The translations under genes and the position numbers were made by a program. From Streptomyces sp. CB02959 (lineage in GTDB: Bacteria > Actinomycetota > Actinomycetes > Streptomycetales > Streptomycetaceae), in NCBI RefSeq assembly GCF_002803155.1, contig NZ_NNBP01000025.1, positions 62,001 to 126,000 of the forward strand: DNA of 64,000 nucleotides, given 5' to 3'. Numbering within the stretch: the stretch's first letter is position 1; each line of letters opens with the position of its first letter. The notes under the pieces are model-generated. The model saw only the letters and a program-made list of their open reading frames with translations, ran no database searches and was not told where the DNA came from. This document shows positions 30,769 through 39,208 of this stretch, piece after piece.

Positions 30769-32325
30769 TCAGCTCTCGTCGTCGAGCCAGCCCATGGTCC
30801 GCTCAACGGCCTTGAGCCAGTTCTTGTACTCGCGGTCACGGATGGCCGCGTCCATGCGGGGGGTCCACTCGGCGGCCCGGCGCCAGTTGGCGCGCAGTTC
30901 GTCGGTGCTGGACCAGAAGCCGACGGCCAGACCGGCCGCGTAGGCAGCGCCGAGGCAGGTGGTCTCGGCGACCATCGGGCGCACCACGGGGGCGTCCAGG
31001 AAGTCCGAGATGGTCTGCATCAGCAGGTTGTTGGAGGTCATACCGCCGTCGACCTTGAGCGCGGTCAGTTCGACGCCGGAGTCCTTGGTCATGGCGTCGG
31101 TGATCTCGCGGGTCTGCCAGGCGGTGGCCTCGAGGACGGCACGGGCGATGTGCGCCTTGGTGACGTACCGGGTCAGGCCGGCGATGACGCCGCGGGCGTC
31201 CGAGCGCCAGTAGGGGGCGAACAGGCCGGAGAAGGCTGGCACGAAGTACGCGCCGCCGTTGTCCTCGACGGTGCTGGCCAGCGTCTCGATCTCGGCCGCG
31301 CTGTTGATGAGCCCCATCTGGTCGCGCATCCACTGGACGAGCGAGCCGGTGACGGCGATGGAGCCCTCCAGGGCGTAGACCGGCTGCTCGTCGCCGATCC
31401 GGTAGCCGACCGTGGTCAGCAGCCCGTTGTAGGAGTTCACCGGCTGGTGGCCGGTGTTCATCAGCATGAAGGTGCCGGTGCCGTACGTGGACTTGGCCTC
31501 GCCCTCGGCGAAGCAGGTCTGGCCGAAGAGCGCGGCCTGCTGGTCGCCGAGCGCGGAGGCGACCGGGACGCCTTCGAGCACACCGGCGGCGGTGGTGCCG
31601 TAGACCTCGGCGGAGGAGCGGATCTCCGGCAGCAGGGCCGCCGGGATGTCCATCGACGTGAGGATCTTCTCGTCCCACTGCAGGGTGTGCAGGTTCATCA
31701 GGAGGGTGCGCGAGGCGTTGGTGACATCGGTGACGTGCCGGCCGCCGTTGACCCCGCCGGTGAGGTTCCAGATGACCCAGGAGTCCATGGTGCCGAAGAG
31801 GATCTCGCCGCGCTCGGCGCGCTCGCGCAGGCCCTCGACGTTGTCCAGCAGCCAGCGGATCTTCGGGCCGGCGAAGTAGGACGCCAGCGGCAGGCCGGTC
31901 TCCCGGCGGAAGCGGTCCTGGCCGACGTTGCGGCCCAGCTCCTTGCAGAGCCCGTCGGTGCGGGTGTCCTGCCAGACGATGGCGTTGTGGACCGGCTCAC
32001 CGGTGTTCTTGTCCCAGAGCAGGGTGGTCTCGCGCTGGTTGGTGATGCCGATCGCCTTGACGTCGGCCGAGGTGAAGCCGGGGTTGCTCTGCGCGGCCTT
32101 GTCGATGGCGCCCTCGACGACCTGCTGGACGTTGGTCCAGATCTCGGTCGCATCGTGTTCGACCCAGCCCGGCTTGGGGAAGATCTGCTCGTGTTCCTTC
32201 TGGTCGACCGAGACGATCCGGCCGTCGCGGTCGAAGACGATGCAGCGGCTGGACGTGGTGCCCTGGTCGATCGCCGCGATGAACGGGCCGTGGCCGTGCG
32301 AGGAGGTGCTGGGGGTGTCGCTCAT
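30769..32325 (-). CDS. glpK: Glycerol kinase
   Basis: A 518-residue FGGY-family kinase making glycerol 3-phosphate. Visible are IAAIDQGTTSSRCIVFDRDG (about residue 15), GITNQRETTLLWD, AIVWQDTRT, GDQQAALFGQTCF (glycerol contact region), STYGTGTFMLMNTG and the FGGY signature region LKVDGGMTSNNLLMQ. The normal full length is present. Between glpF and glpD in the gyl operon. Confidence 0.96.
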   Translation of the reverse strand: MSDTPSTSSHGHGPFIAAIDQGTTSSRCIVFDRDGRIVSVDQKEHEQIFPKPGWVEHDATEIWTNVQQVVEGAIDKAAQSNPGFTSADVKAIGITNQRETTLLWDKNTGEPVHNAIVWQDTRTDGLCKELGRNVGQDRFRRETGLPLASYFAGPKIRWLLDNVEGLRERAERGEILFGTMDSWVIWNLTGGVNGGRHVTDVTNASRTLLMNLHTLQWDEKILTSMDIPAALLPEIRSSAEVYGTTAAGVLEGVPVASALGDQQAALFGQTCFAEGEAKSTYGTGTFMLMNTGHQPVNSYNGLLTTVGYRIGDEQPVYALEGSIAVTGSLVQWMRDQMGLINSAAEIETLASTVEDNGGAYFVPAFSGLFAPYWRSDARGVIAGLTRYVTKAHIARAVLEATAWQTREITDAMTKDSGVELTALKVDGGMTSNNLLMQTISDFLDAPVVRPMVAETTCLGAAYAAGLAVGFWSSTDELRANWRRAAEWTPRMDAAIRDREYKNWLKAVERTMGWLDDES

Positions 32326-32374
32326 GGTGTGCTCCAGGATTCGGTGCGGGCGGAGGCGGGGTGGGCGGGGCGGC

Positions 32375-33163
32375 TCAGGCGAACGCCAACTGGTAGATGC
32401 CCCCGGCGATGGCTCCGCCGATCAGCGGGCCGACGACCGGGATCCAGGCGTAGCCCCAGTCGGACCCGCCCTTGTTCGGCAGCGGCAGCAGCGCGTGCAC
32501 GATGCGCGGACCGAGGTCGCGGACCGGGTTGATGGCGTATCCGGTCGGACCGCCCAGGGAGAGGCCGATACCGGTGACGACCAGGGCGACCAGCAGAGTG
32601 CCGATCGCGCCCACGCCCTTGCCGTTGTCGCTCAGCCCGAGGGTGAGGATCGCCAGCACGAGCACGATGGTGGCGATGATCTCGGTGACGAGGTTCTGCA
32701 CCACGTTCCGGATCTCCGGGCCGGTGGAGAAGATGCCCAGCACCGGGCCGGCCTTCGGAGCGGCGGCCGGGTCGACCATGCCCTCCTCGCCGTTGTGGCC
32801 GGCGAGCACCTCCGGGTCGCTCAGGTGCGCCCGGAACTGTCCGTAGTACGTGAGCCACACCAGGACCGCACCGATCATGGCGCCGAGGAACTCACCGGCG
32901 AAGTACACCGGCACCTGGTTCCACTCGATGCCGCCCTTGATCGCGAGGCCGATGGTGACGGCCGGGTTGAGGTGAGCGCCGGACTTGGCGGCGATGTAGG
33001 CACCCGTGAGGACGGCGAAGCCCCACCCGAAGGCGATGGCGACCCATCCGGCGTTGAACGCCTTGGAGCGCTTGAAGGTGACGGCGGCGCACACGCCACC
33101 GCCCATCAAGATCAGAACAGCGGTACCGATGGTCTCGCTGATGAAGATGTCGGAGCTGGACAC
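32375..33163 (-). CDS. glpF: Glycerol uptake facilitator (MIP channel)
   Basis: A 262-residue aquaglyceroporin with six membrane helices and both half-helix NPA-type motifs: HLNPAVTIGLA in the first half and the altered INPVRDLGPR in the second, where the Arg of the selectivity filter and the Asp of glycerol facilitators (NPxRD) are kept. GTG start at 33163 with AAAGGAG upstream. It conducts glycerol for the kinase encoded next and is the first gene after gylR, under the operator at 33289-33304. Confidence 0.94.
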   Translation of the reverse strand: MSSSDIFISETIGTAVLILMGGGVCAAVTFKRSKAFNAGWVAIAFGWGFAVLTGAYIAAKSGAHLNPAVTIGLAIKGGIEWNQVPVYFAGEFLGAMIGAVLVWLTYYGQFRAHLSDPEVLAGHNGEEGMVDPAAAPKAGPVLGIFSTGPEIRNVVQNLVTEIIATIVLVLAILTLGLSDNGKGVGAIGTLLVALVVTGIGLSLGGPTGYAINPVRDLGPRIVHALLPLPNKGGSDWGYAWIPVVGPLIGGAIAGGIYQLAFA

Positions 33164-33263
33164 CCGCGACTCCTTTGTCCTTCGTCCAGGGGAAGGCGAA
33201 CCCCGGGTCCCTCCGGTGGTCCGCACCCTCCGAGAGGGCGTTGGTCGGCCCGCGGCAGTCCAC

Positions 33264-33292
33264 ACCATAACGCTTATTGCCGTTAGGTGTTC
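33264..33292 (-). promoter_or_regulatory. Likely glpF operon promoter
   Basis: On the minus strand GAACAC (33287-33292) and TATGGT (33264-33269) are 17 bases apart, about 100 bases before the glpF start. The -35 box lies inside the GylR-type palindrome, so repressor binding would block RNA polymerase. Confidence 0.45.
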
Positions 33293-33305
33293 GGCAATGC
33301 CGACC
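33289..33305. promoter_or_regulatory. GylR-type operator in front of glpF
   Basis: GTTCGGCAATGCCGACC contains the palindrome TCGGCA-A-TGCCGA. It matches the element before gylR (34178-34194) at 14 of 17 positions. Shared palindromes before both the regulator and the operon it should control argue strongly for a common IclR-family operator. Confidence 0.6.
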
Positions 33306-33390
33306 GACGAACGGCAGTTTTATTTACCTCCCAGACCTCGTCAAGGGTTCTATGGCGAAAAACTTAGGTGAACATTTAGGGCATAAGCGG

Positions 33391-34155
33391 TCAGAATCGC
33401 CCTGCTCCCAGGTCACGGGAGACCGCACGTGCGCAATCCCTCACCGCAGCGACGATTTCCGGCCGCAGTTCACCGTCCCGACAGACCCGTTCGACGGCCC
33501 CGGTGACCCCCACCGCACCCACCGGCATCCGCCGCCGGTCGTGGATCGGCGCGGCGATCGAGGCCACGCCCTCCCAGGTCTCCTCCACGTCCGCGGCCCA
33601 GCCGCGCGCCCGCGTCAGGTCCAGGACCGCCTCGAAGTCCGTCAGGCCGGTCGTGGTCCGCGGCGTGAACGCCTCCCGCTCGACCTCCACGGCCTCGCTG
33701 TGCGCCACCGGGTCGTAGGCCGACAGCACCTTCCCCAGCGCCGTGCTGTGCAGCGGCTGCATCGCGCCGACCTCCAGCACCTGCCGGCTGTCGTCGGGGC
33801 GGAAGACGTGGTGCACGATCAGTACGCCCCGCTGGTGCAGGACGCCCAGGTAGACGCTCTCCCCGCTGGAGCGGGCCAGGTCGTCGGTCCACACCAGGGC
33901 GCGCGCCCGCAGCTCGTGGACGTCCAGGTAGCTGTTGCCGAGCCGCAGCAGCTCGGCGCCGAGCTGGTAGCGGCCCGACGCCTGGTCCTGCTCCACGAAG
34001 CCCTCCTGCTGGAGCGTGCGCAGGATGCCGTGGGCGGTGCCCTTGGCCAGTCCCAGGGAGGAGGAGATGTCGGAGAGGCCCAGTCGCCGTTCTCCCCCTG
34101 CGAGCAGCCGCAGCATCGCGGCTGCCCGCTCCAGCGACTGGATCGTGCGTGCCAT
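33391..34155 (-). CDS. gylR: IclR-family regulator of the glycerol operon
   Basis: A 254-residue IclR-type protein. The N-terminal winged helix is ARTIQSLERAAAMLRLLAGG with LGLSDISSSLGLAKGTAHGI. The effector domain (about 80-250) includes YLGVLHQRGVLIVHHV and PLHSTALGKVLSAY, the family's ligand pocket. In Streptomyces the gyl operon is induced by glycerol 3-phosphate through GylR, encoded just upstream, exactly as here (gylR-glpF-glpK-glpD on one strand). ATG at 34155. Confidence 0.9.
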   Translation of the reverse strand: MARTIQSLERAAAMLRLLAGGERRLGLSDISSSLGLAKGTAHGILRTLQQEGFVEQDQASGRYQLGAELLRLGNSYLDVHELRARALVWTDDLARSSGESVYLGVLHQRGVLIVHHVFRPDDSRQVLEVGAMQPLHSTALGKVLSAYDPVAHSEAVEVEREAFTPRTTTGLTDFEAVLDLTRARGWAADVEETWEGVASIAAPIHDRRRMPVGAVGVTGAVERVCRDGELRPEIVAAVRDCARAVSRDLGAGRF

Positions 34156-34177
34156 CGGGCGACCTCCGAAATAGCTG

Positions 34178-34194
34178 GTTCGACAATGCTGAAC
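34178..34194. promoter_or_regulatory. GylR-type operator in front of gylR
   Basis: GTTCGACAATGCTGAAC is an imperfect palindrome 23 bases before the gylR start codon and close to the copy before glpF. Likely autoregulation; it may also lie within the upstream region of divergent metH. Confidence 0.6.
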
Positions 34195-34299
34195 GATATC
34201 GGCCCATGCCGACCATGAGGAGAGGGCCGGGCCATCGACGATCATGGATAACGGACGGAGCCGCGCTCGGGAACCGCTGTCCACGCCGTGGAATGGGGA

Positions 34300-34394
34300 A
34301 CACTCGTTCCGGCCCGGAAGCTACGCTGGCCGGGTGCGCCCTCTTCAGGGAGGGGTGCAAAGCCGACAGCCGTCGCAACCACGGGAGCATCACC
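34300..34394 (+). promoter_or_regulatory. Possible cobalamin-riboswitch-like leader of metH
   Basis: The stretch 34347-34382 has parts that resemble the conserved core of B12 riboswitches: AGGGA, then GGGTGCAAAGCC, then GCCGTCGCAACCAC, in the right order. The hairpin GCCCTC/GGGAGGG precedes it, as the P3 stem should. The metH ribosome site (GGGAG at 34383-34387) follows at once and could be masked or exposed. I cannot fold it or score it here; some outer helices are not obvious. Confidence 0.4.
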
Positions 34395-37300
34395 ATGGCC
34401 TCGAAAACGCCATCGTCCACCAGCTCGTCCCGCGTCACCTCGTTCCGCGAAGCGCTCGCTTCACGGGTCGTGGTCGCCGATGGAGCGATGGGCACGATGC
34501 TCCAGGCGCAGGATCCGACCCTGGAGGACTTCCAGCAGCTGGAGGGCTGCAACGAGATCCTCAACCTCACCCGGCCCGACATCGTGCGCTCGGTGCACGA
34601 GGAGTACTTCGCCGTGGGTGTGGACTGCGTGGAGACCAACACCTTCGGCGCGAATTTCGCCGCACTGGCCGAATACGACATCGCGGACCGGGTCCACCAG
34701 CTGTCGCAGGCCGGTGCCGCGATCGCCCGTGAGGTCGCCGACGAGTTCACCGCCTCCACCGGGCAGCAGCGCTACGTCCTGGGCTCCATGGGTCCGGGCA
34801 CCAAGCTCCCCACCCTCGGGCACGTCGACTACGCCACGCTGCGGGACGCCTACCAGAGCAACGCCGAGGGCATGATCGCCGGCGGCGCGGACGCGCTGCT
34901 GGTGGAGACCACCCAGGACCTGCTGCAGACCAAGGCCGCCGTGCTGGGCGCCCGCCGGGCCCTGGAGGCCACCGGCACGGACCTGCCGATCATCTGCTCG
35001 GTGACGGTGGAGACCACCGGGACGATGCTGCTGGGCTCGGAGATCGGGGCGGCGCTGACGGCGCTGGAGCCGTTGGGCATCGACATGATCGGTCTGAACT
35101 GCGCGACCGGCCCGGCCGAGATGAGCGAGCACCTGCGCTATCTGGCGCGTCACTCCCGCATCCCGCTGTCCTGCATGCCCAACGCCGGCCTGCCGGTCCT
35201 GGGCAAGGACGGTGCGCACTACCCGCTGTCGGCGTCCGAGCTGGCCGACGCCCAGGAGACGTTCGTCGGCGAGTACGGGCTGTCCTTGGTGGGCGGCTGC
35301 TGCGGCACCACGCCCGAGCACCTGCGGCAGGTCGTCGAACGGGTCCGGGGCCTTGCTCCCACGGCCCGCGAGGCGCGTCCCGAGCCCGGCGCGGCGTCGC
35401 TGTACCAGACGGTCCCGTTCCGCCAGGACACCTCCTACCTGGCGATCGGTGAGCGGACCAACGCCAACGGGTCGAAGAAGTTCCGTGAGGCCATGCTGGA
35501 GGGCCGCTGGGACGACTGCGTGGAGATCGCCCGCGACCAGATCCGCGAGGGCGCCCACATGCTCGACCTGTGCGTGGACTACGTGGGCCGCGACGGTGTG
35601 GCGGACATGGCGGAGCTGGCCGGCCGGTTCGCCACCGCCTCCACCCTGCCGATCGTGCTGGACTCCACCGAGCTCGATGTGATCGAGGCGGGGTTGGAGA
35701 AGCTCGGCGGCCGCGCGGTGATCAACTCCGTCAACTACGAGGACGGCGACGGTCCGGAGTCGCGCTTCGCGAAGGTGACGCGGTTGGCGACCGAGCACGG
35801 TGCGGCGCTGATCGCGTTGACCATCGACGAGGAGGGCCAGGCGCGCACGGCGGAGAAGAAGGTGGAGATCGCCGAGCGGCTGATCGCGGACCTGACCGGC
35901 AACTGGGGGGTGCGCGAGTCGGACATCCTCATCGACTGCCTGACGTTCACCATCTGCACCGGTCAGGAGGAGTCCCGCAAGGACGGCATCGCCACCATCG
36001 AGGGCATCCGGGAGCTGAAGCGGCGTCATCCGGACGTGCAGACGACGCTGGGCCTGTCGAACATCTCCTTCGGTCTGAATCCGGCCGCCCGCATCGTGCT
36101 GAACTCGGTGTTCCTGGACGAGTGCGTCAAGGCCGGCCTGGACTCGGCGATCGTGCACGCCTCGAAGATCCTGCCGATCGCACGTTTCGACGAGGAGCAG
36201 GTCACCGTGGCGCGGGACCTGGTCTACGACCGGCGTGCCGAGGGCTACGACCCGCTGCAGAAGCTGATGGAGCTGTTCGAGGGCGCGACCGCGAAGTCGT
36301 TGAAGGCGGGCAAGGCCGAGGAGCTGGCGGCGCTGCCGTTGGAGGAGCGGCTCAAGCGGCGCATCATCGACGGCGAGAAGAACGGCCTGGAGGCCGACCT
36401 CGAAACGGCGCTCCAGGACCGTCCGGCGCTGGACATCGTCAACGAGACGCTGCTCGACGGCATGAAGGTGGTCGGCGAGCTGTTCGGCTCCGGCCAGATG
36501 CAGCTGCCGTTCGTGCTCCAGTCCGCCGAGGTCATGAAGGGCGCGGTGGCCTACCTGGAGCCGCACATGGAGAAGTCCGACGACGAGGGCAAGGGCACGA
36601 TCGTGCTGGCCACCGTCCGCGGCGACGTCCACGACATCGGCAAGAACCTCGTCGACATCATCCTGTCCAACAACGGCTACAACGTCGTCAACCTGGGCAT
36701 CAAGCAGCCCGTCTCCGCGATCCTGGAGGCTGCCGAGGAGCACCGGGCCGACGTCATCGGCATGTCCGGACTCCTGGTCAAGTCCACCGTGATCATGAAG
36801 GAGAACCTGGAGGAGCTCAACCAGCGCAAGATGGCGGCCGACTACCCCGTCATCCTCGGCGGCGCCGCCCTGACCCGCGCCTACGTCGAGCAGGACCTCC
36901 ACGAGATCTACGAGGGCGAAGTCCGCTACGCCCGGGACGCGTTCGAGGGCCTGCGGCTGATGGACGCGCTCATCGCCGTCAAGCGCGGCGTCCCCGGCGC
37001 GACCCTGCCCGAGCTGAAGCAGCGCCGGGTGCCGCAGCGGGCCGCGCAGGCCGCCGAGCCGGAGCCGGAGCAGGGCGCGGTCCGCTCCGACGTCGCCGTC
37101 GACAACCCAGTGCCGACCCCGCCGTTCTGGGGCACCCGGGTCATCAAGGGCATCCAGCTCGCCGACTACGCCTCCTGGCTCGACGAGGGCGCCCTGTTCA
37201 AGGGGCAGTGGGGACTCAAGCAGGCCCGCACCGGCGAGGGCCCCACCTACGAGGAGCTCGTGGAGACCGAGGGCCGGCCGCGGCTGCGCGGCTGGCTGGA

Positions 37301-37904
37301 CAAGCTCCAGACCGAGAACCTGCTGGAGGCGGCCGTCGTCTACGGCTACTTCCCGTGCGTGTCCAAGGGCGACGACCTGATCCTGCTGGGCGAGGACGGC
37401 ACCGAGCGCACCCGCTTCACCTTCCCCCGGCAGCGCCGCGGCCGCCGCCTGTGCCTGGCCGACTTCTTCCGCCCCGAGGAGTCCGGCGAGACCGACGTCG
37501 TCGGCCTCCAGGTCGTCACCGTCGGCTCGAAGATCGGCGAGGCCACCGCCGAGCTGTTCGAGGCCAACTCCTACCGCGACTACCTCGAACTGCACGGCCT
37601 GTCCGTCCAGTTGGCCGAGGCGCTGGCCGAGTACTGGCACGCCCGGGTCCGCGCCGAGCTGGGCTTCGCCGGGGAGGACCCGGCGGACGTCGAGGACATG
37701 TTCGCGCTGAAGTACCGCGGCGCGCGCTTCTCCCTCGGCTACGGCGCCTGCCCGGACCTGGAGGACCGCGCCAAGATCGCCGACCTCCTCCAGCCCGATC
37801 GGATCGGCGTCCAGCTCTCCGAGGAGTTCCAGCTCCACCCGGAGCAGTCCACCGACGCCATCGTCATCCACCACCCCGAGGCCAAGTACTTCAACGCGCG
37901 GTGA
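34395..37904 (+). CDS. metH: Cobalamin-dependent methionine synthase
   Basis: A 1169-residue multidomain enzyme transferring methyl from methyltetrahydrofolate to homocysteine through B12. Domains in order: homocysteine-binding with zinc cysteines (GLNCATGP and GGCCGTTPEH near 300); pterin-binding starting AIGERTNANGSKKFR (about 350); cap/B12 module with DVHDIGKNLVDIIL, whose His is the axial ligand (about 745); and C-terminal AdoMet activation domain (LGYGACPDLEDRAKI near 1116). The start MASKTPSSTSSS is supported by GGGAG upstream. Full length for the family. Confidence 0.96.
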   Translation: MASKTPSSTSSSRVTSFREALASRVVVADGAMGTMLQAQDPTLEDFQQLEGCNEILNLTRPDIVRSVHEEYFAVGVDCVETNTFGANFAALAEYDIADRVHQLSQAGAAIAREVADEFTASTGQQRYVLGSMGPGTKLPTLGHVDYATLRDAYQSNAEGMIAGGADALLVETTQDLLQTKAAVLGARRALEATGTDLPIICSVTVETTGTMLLGSEIGAALTALEPLGIDMIGLNCATGPAEMSEHLRYLARHSRIPLSCMPNAGLPVLGKDGAHYPLSASELADAQETFVGEYGLSLVGGCCGTTPEHLRQVVERVRGLAPTAREARPEPGAASLYQTVPFRQDTSYLAIGERTNANGSKKFREAMLEGRWDDCVEIARDQIREGAHMLDLCVDYVGRDGVADMAELAGRFATASTLPIVLDSTELDVIEAGLEKLGGRAVINSVNYEDGDGPESRFAKVTRLATEHGAALIALTIDEEGQARTAEKKVEIAERLIADLTGNWGVRESDILIDCLTFTICTGQEESRKDGIATIEGIRELKRRHPDVQTTLGLSNISFGLNPAARIVLNSVFLDECVKAGLDSAIVHASKILPIARFDEEQVTVARDLVYDRRAEGYDPLQKLMELFEGATAKSLKAGKAEELAALPLEERLKRRIIDGEKNGLEADLETALQDRPALDIVNETLLDGMKVVGELFGSGQMQLPFVLQSAEVMKGAVAYLEPHMEKSDDEGKGTIVLATVRGDVHDIGKNLVDIILSNNGYNVVNLGIKQPVSAILEAAEEHRADVIGMSGLLVKSTVIMKENLEELNQRKMAADYPVILGGAALTRAYVEQDLHEIYEGEVRYARDAFEGLRLMDALIAVKRGVPGATLPELKQRRVPQRAAQAAEPEPEQGAVRSDVAVDNPVPTPPFWGTRVIKGIQLADYASWLDEGALFKGQWGLKQARTGEGPTYEELVETEGRPRLRGWLDKLQTENLLEAAVVYGYFPCVSKGDDLILLGEDGTERTRFTFPRQRRGRRLCLADFFRPEESGETDVVGLQVVTVGSKIGEATAELFEANSYRDYLELHGLSVQLAEALAEYWHARVRAELGFAGEDPADVEDMFALKYRGARFSLGYGACPDLEDRAKIADLLQPDRIGVQLSEEFQLHPEQSTDAIVIHHPEAKYFNAR

Positions 37905-37970
37905 CGCGGTACCGCCCGGGGCCAGGGGGACGTTCCCCGGGCCCCGGGTGGTGACGCACCGTAGCGCAGG

Positions 37971-38031
37971 GTGCCCGGCGGAGCGCCCGGGAAGCGGATC
38001 CTTCGCACTCCCCGGGCGTTCCGCCGGGCAC
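37971..38031. terminator. Long-stem hairpin after metH
   Basis: A 21-base arm beginning GTGCCCGGCGGAGCG (37971-37991) pairs at 20 of 21 positions with 38011-38031 around a 19-base loop. Probably terminates metH; the following HAD gene starts about 100 bases later. Confidence 0.65.
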
Positions 38032-38134
38032 GGTCGTACACTGGTCGGTCCGGTAGTGGCCGGTTGTTTCCCCCCGCCGGGGGAGGCGGCCGGCCTTTTC
38101 GTCCCTCCGGGGACGTCCCAACGGAGGTGGATGG

Positions 38135-38848
38135 ATGACCAGCAGCATCCCCGCAGTCGGCACCCGCACGGCCGAAGCCGCGACCCTCCAGGCCGTGTTC
38201 CTCGATCTGGACGGCACGCTCGTCGACACCGAGGGCTTCTGGTGGGAGGCCGAGGCGGAGGTCTTCGCCGGGCTCGGCCACACCCTCGACGAATGCCACC
38301 GGGAGGTCGTGGTCGGCGGTCCGATGTCCCGCAGCGCCGGCTACCTGCTCCGGGCGACCGGCGCCGACATCGGCCTGGCCGAGCTGAGCACCCTGCTCAA
38401 CGAGGCGTTCGCGGCCCGGATCAGCCGCGGCGTCCCGCTGATGCCGGGCGCCCGCCGGCTGCTGTCCGAGCTGGCCGCGCACCGGGTGCCCACCGCGCTG
38501 GTCTCCGCCTCGCACCGGACCATCATCGATCAGGTGCTGCACTCCCTCGGCCCGGAGAACTTCGAGCTCACCGTCGCCGGCGACGACCTGATGCGGACCA
38601 AGCCGTACCCGGACCCGTATCTGACGGCCGCCGCGCGGCTGGGCGTCGACCCGGCCCGGTGCGCCGTCGTCGAGGACACCCTGACCGGGGTGCGGGCGGG
38701 GGAGGCGGCCGGCTGCCGGGTGGTCGCGGTGCCGTCCGTGACACCCATTCCGCCTGCTCCGGGGCGGACCGTGGTGCGCTCCCTCGAAGAAGTCGATCTC
38801 CCTTTTCTGCGGGCGCTCATCACGGAAAGCCAGGGAACCGTGCACTGA
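38135..38848 (+). CDS. HAD phosphatase (beta-phosphoglucomutase-like)
   Basis: A 237-residue HAD hydrolase with cap type C1. Motif I is VFLDLDGTLVDTEGFWWE (about residue 21), motif II is TALVSASHR, motif III Lys is in LMRTKPYPDPYLTAA, and motif IV is CAVVEDTLTGVRAGEAAG. The family includes beta-phosphoglucomutase and sugar-phosphate phosphatases. GGAGGTGG precedes the ATG at 38135; an ATG four bases earlier is out of frame. Substrate unknown. Confidence 0.87.
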   Translation: MTSSIPAVGTRTAEAATLQAVFLDLDGTLVDTEGFWWEAEAEVFAGLGHTLDECHREVVVGGPMSRSAGYLLRATGADIGLAELSTLLNEAFAARISRGVPLMPGARRLLSELAAHRVPTALVSASHRTIIDQVLHSLGPENFELTVAGDDLMRTKPYPDPYLTAAARLGVDPARCAVVEDTLTGVRAGEAAGCRVVAVPSVTPIPPAPGRTVVRSLEEVDLPFLRALITESQGTVH

Positions 38849-39208
38849 GCGTACTGCGGGGAATGCTCCGGAACTCACGGCAGCGAACCGCTTATTTTCC
38901 GTGACGAATACCCGGGGGAATTCGCATGGCGGACCGGCCGCTAGGATGCGTGACGTTTCTCACGCGCCAGGCCGTCGACAGAGGGCCCGGCCGGTGTTCC
39001 AGGGGGTCTCATCGATGGTTTCTACGGGGGCAAGTGTCCGGATTGATGGGGCAACGTGCGATACGTTCCACCGTCCGGTTATCGATCACCGAGTCTCCGT
39101 TATCCGACCGCCATATCGATGTAACTTCCTTGCGTCGATGACCCGCTGGCGGCGCCTACTAATCTCGACGCGAGCAACACCTCTGCGCTGATAAGGAACC
39201 TGCCGACG
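38849..39208. other. Upstream region of the first solute-binding lipoprotein gene
   Basis: About 360 bases with no convincing gene; the small open frames have no ribosome sites. It is less GC-rich than its surroundings and contains the inverted repeat AACGT-GCGAT-ACGTT (39053-39067). TACTAAT near 39157 could be a -10 element, without a clear -35. Likely the promoter and control region of the lipoprotein gene at 39209. Confidence 0.4.

Noticed and set aside
34300..34394. SAM-IV or SAH riboswitch before metH
   Set aside because: I could not find the conserved GTCATGAG-type or GAGGAGCGCTGC-type cores expected for those classes; the cobalamin-like reading fits better though weakly.
34461..37874. 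Very long open frame on the minus strand opposite metH (about 1137 codons)
   Set aside because: High-GC genes leave antisense frames open through codon bias. The metH product is complete and motif-rich on the plus strand; the antisense translation is rich in Leu/Asp/Val/Gly repeats with no domain.
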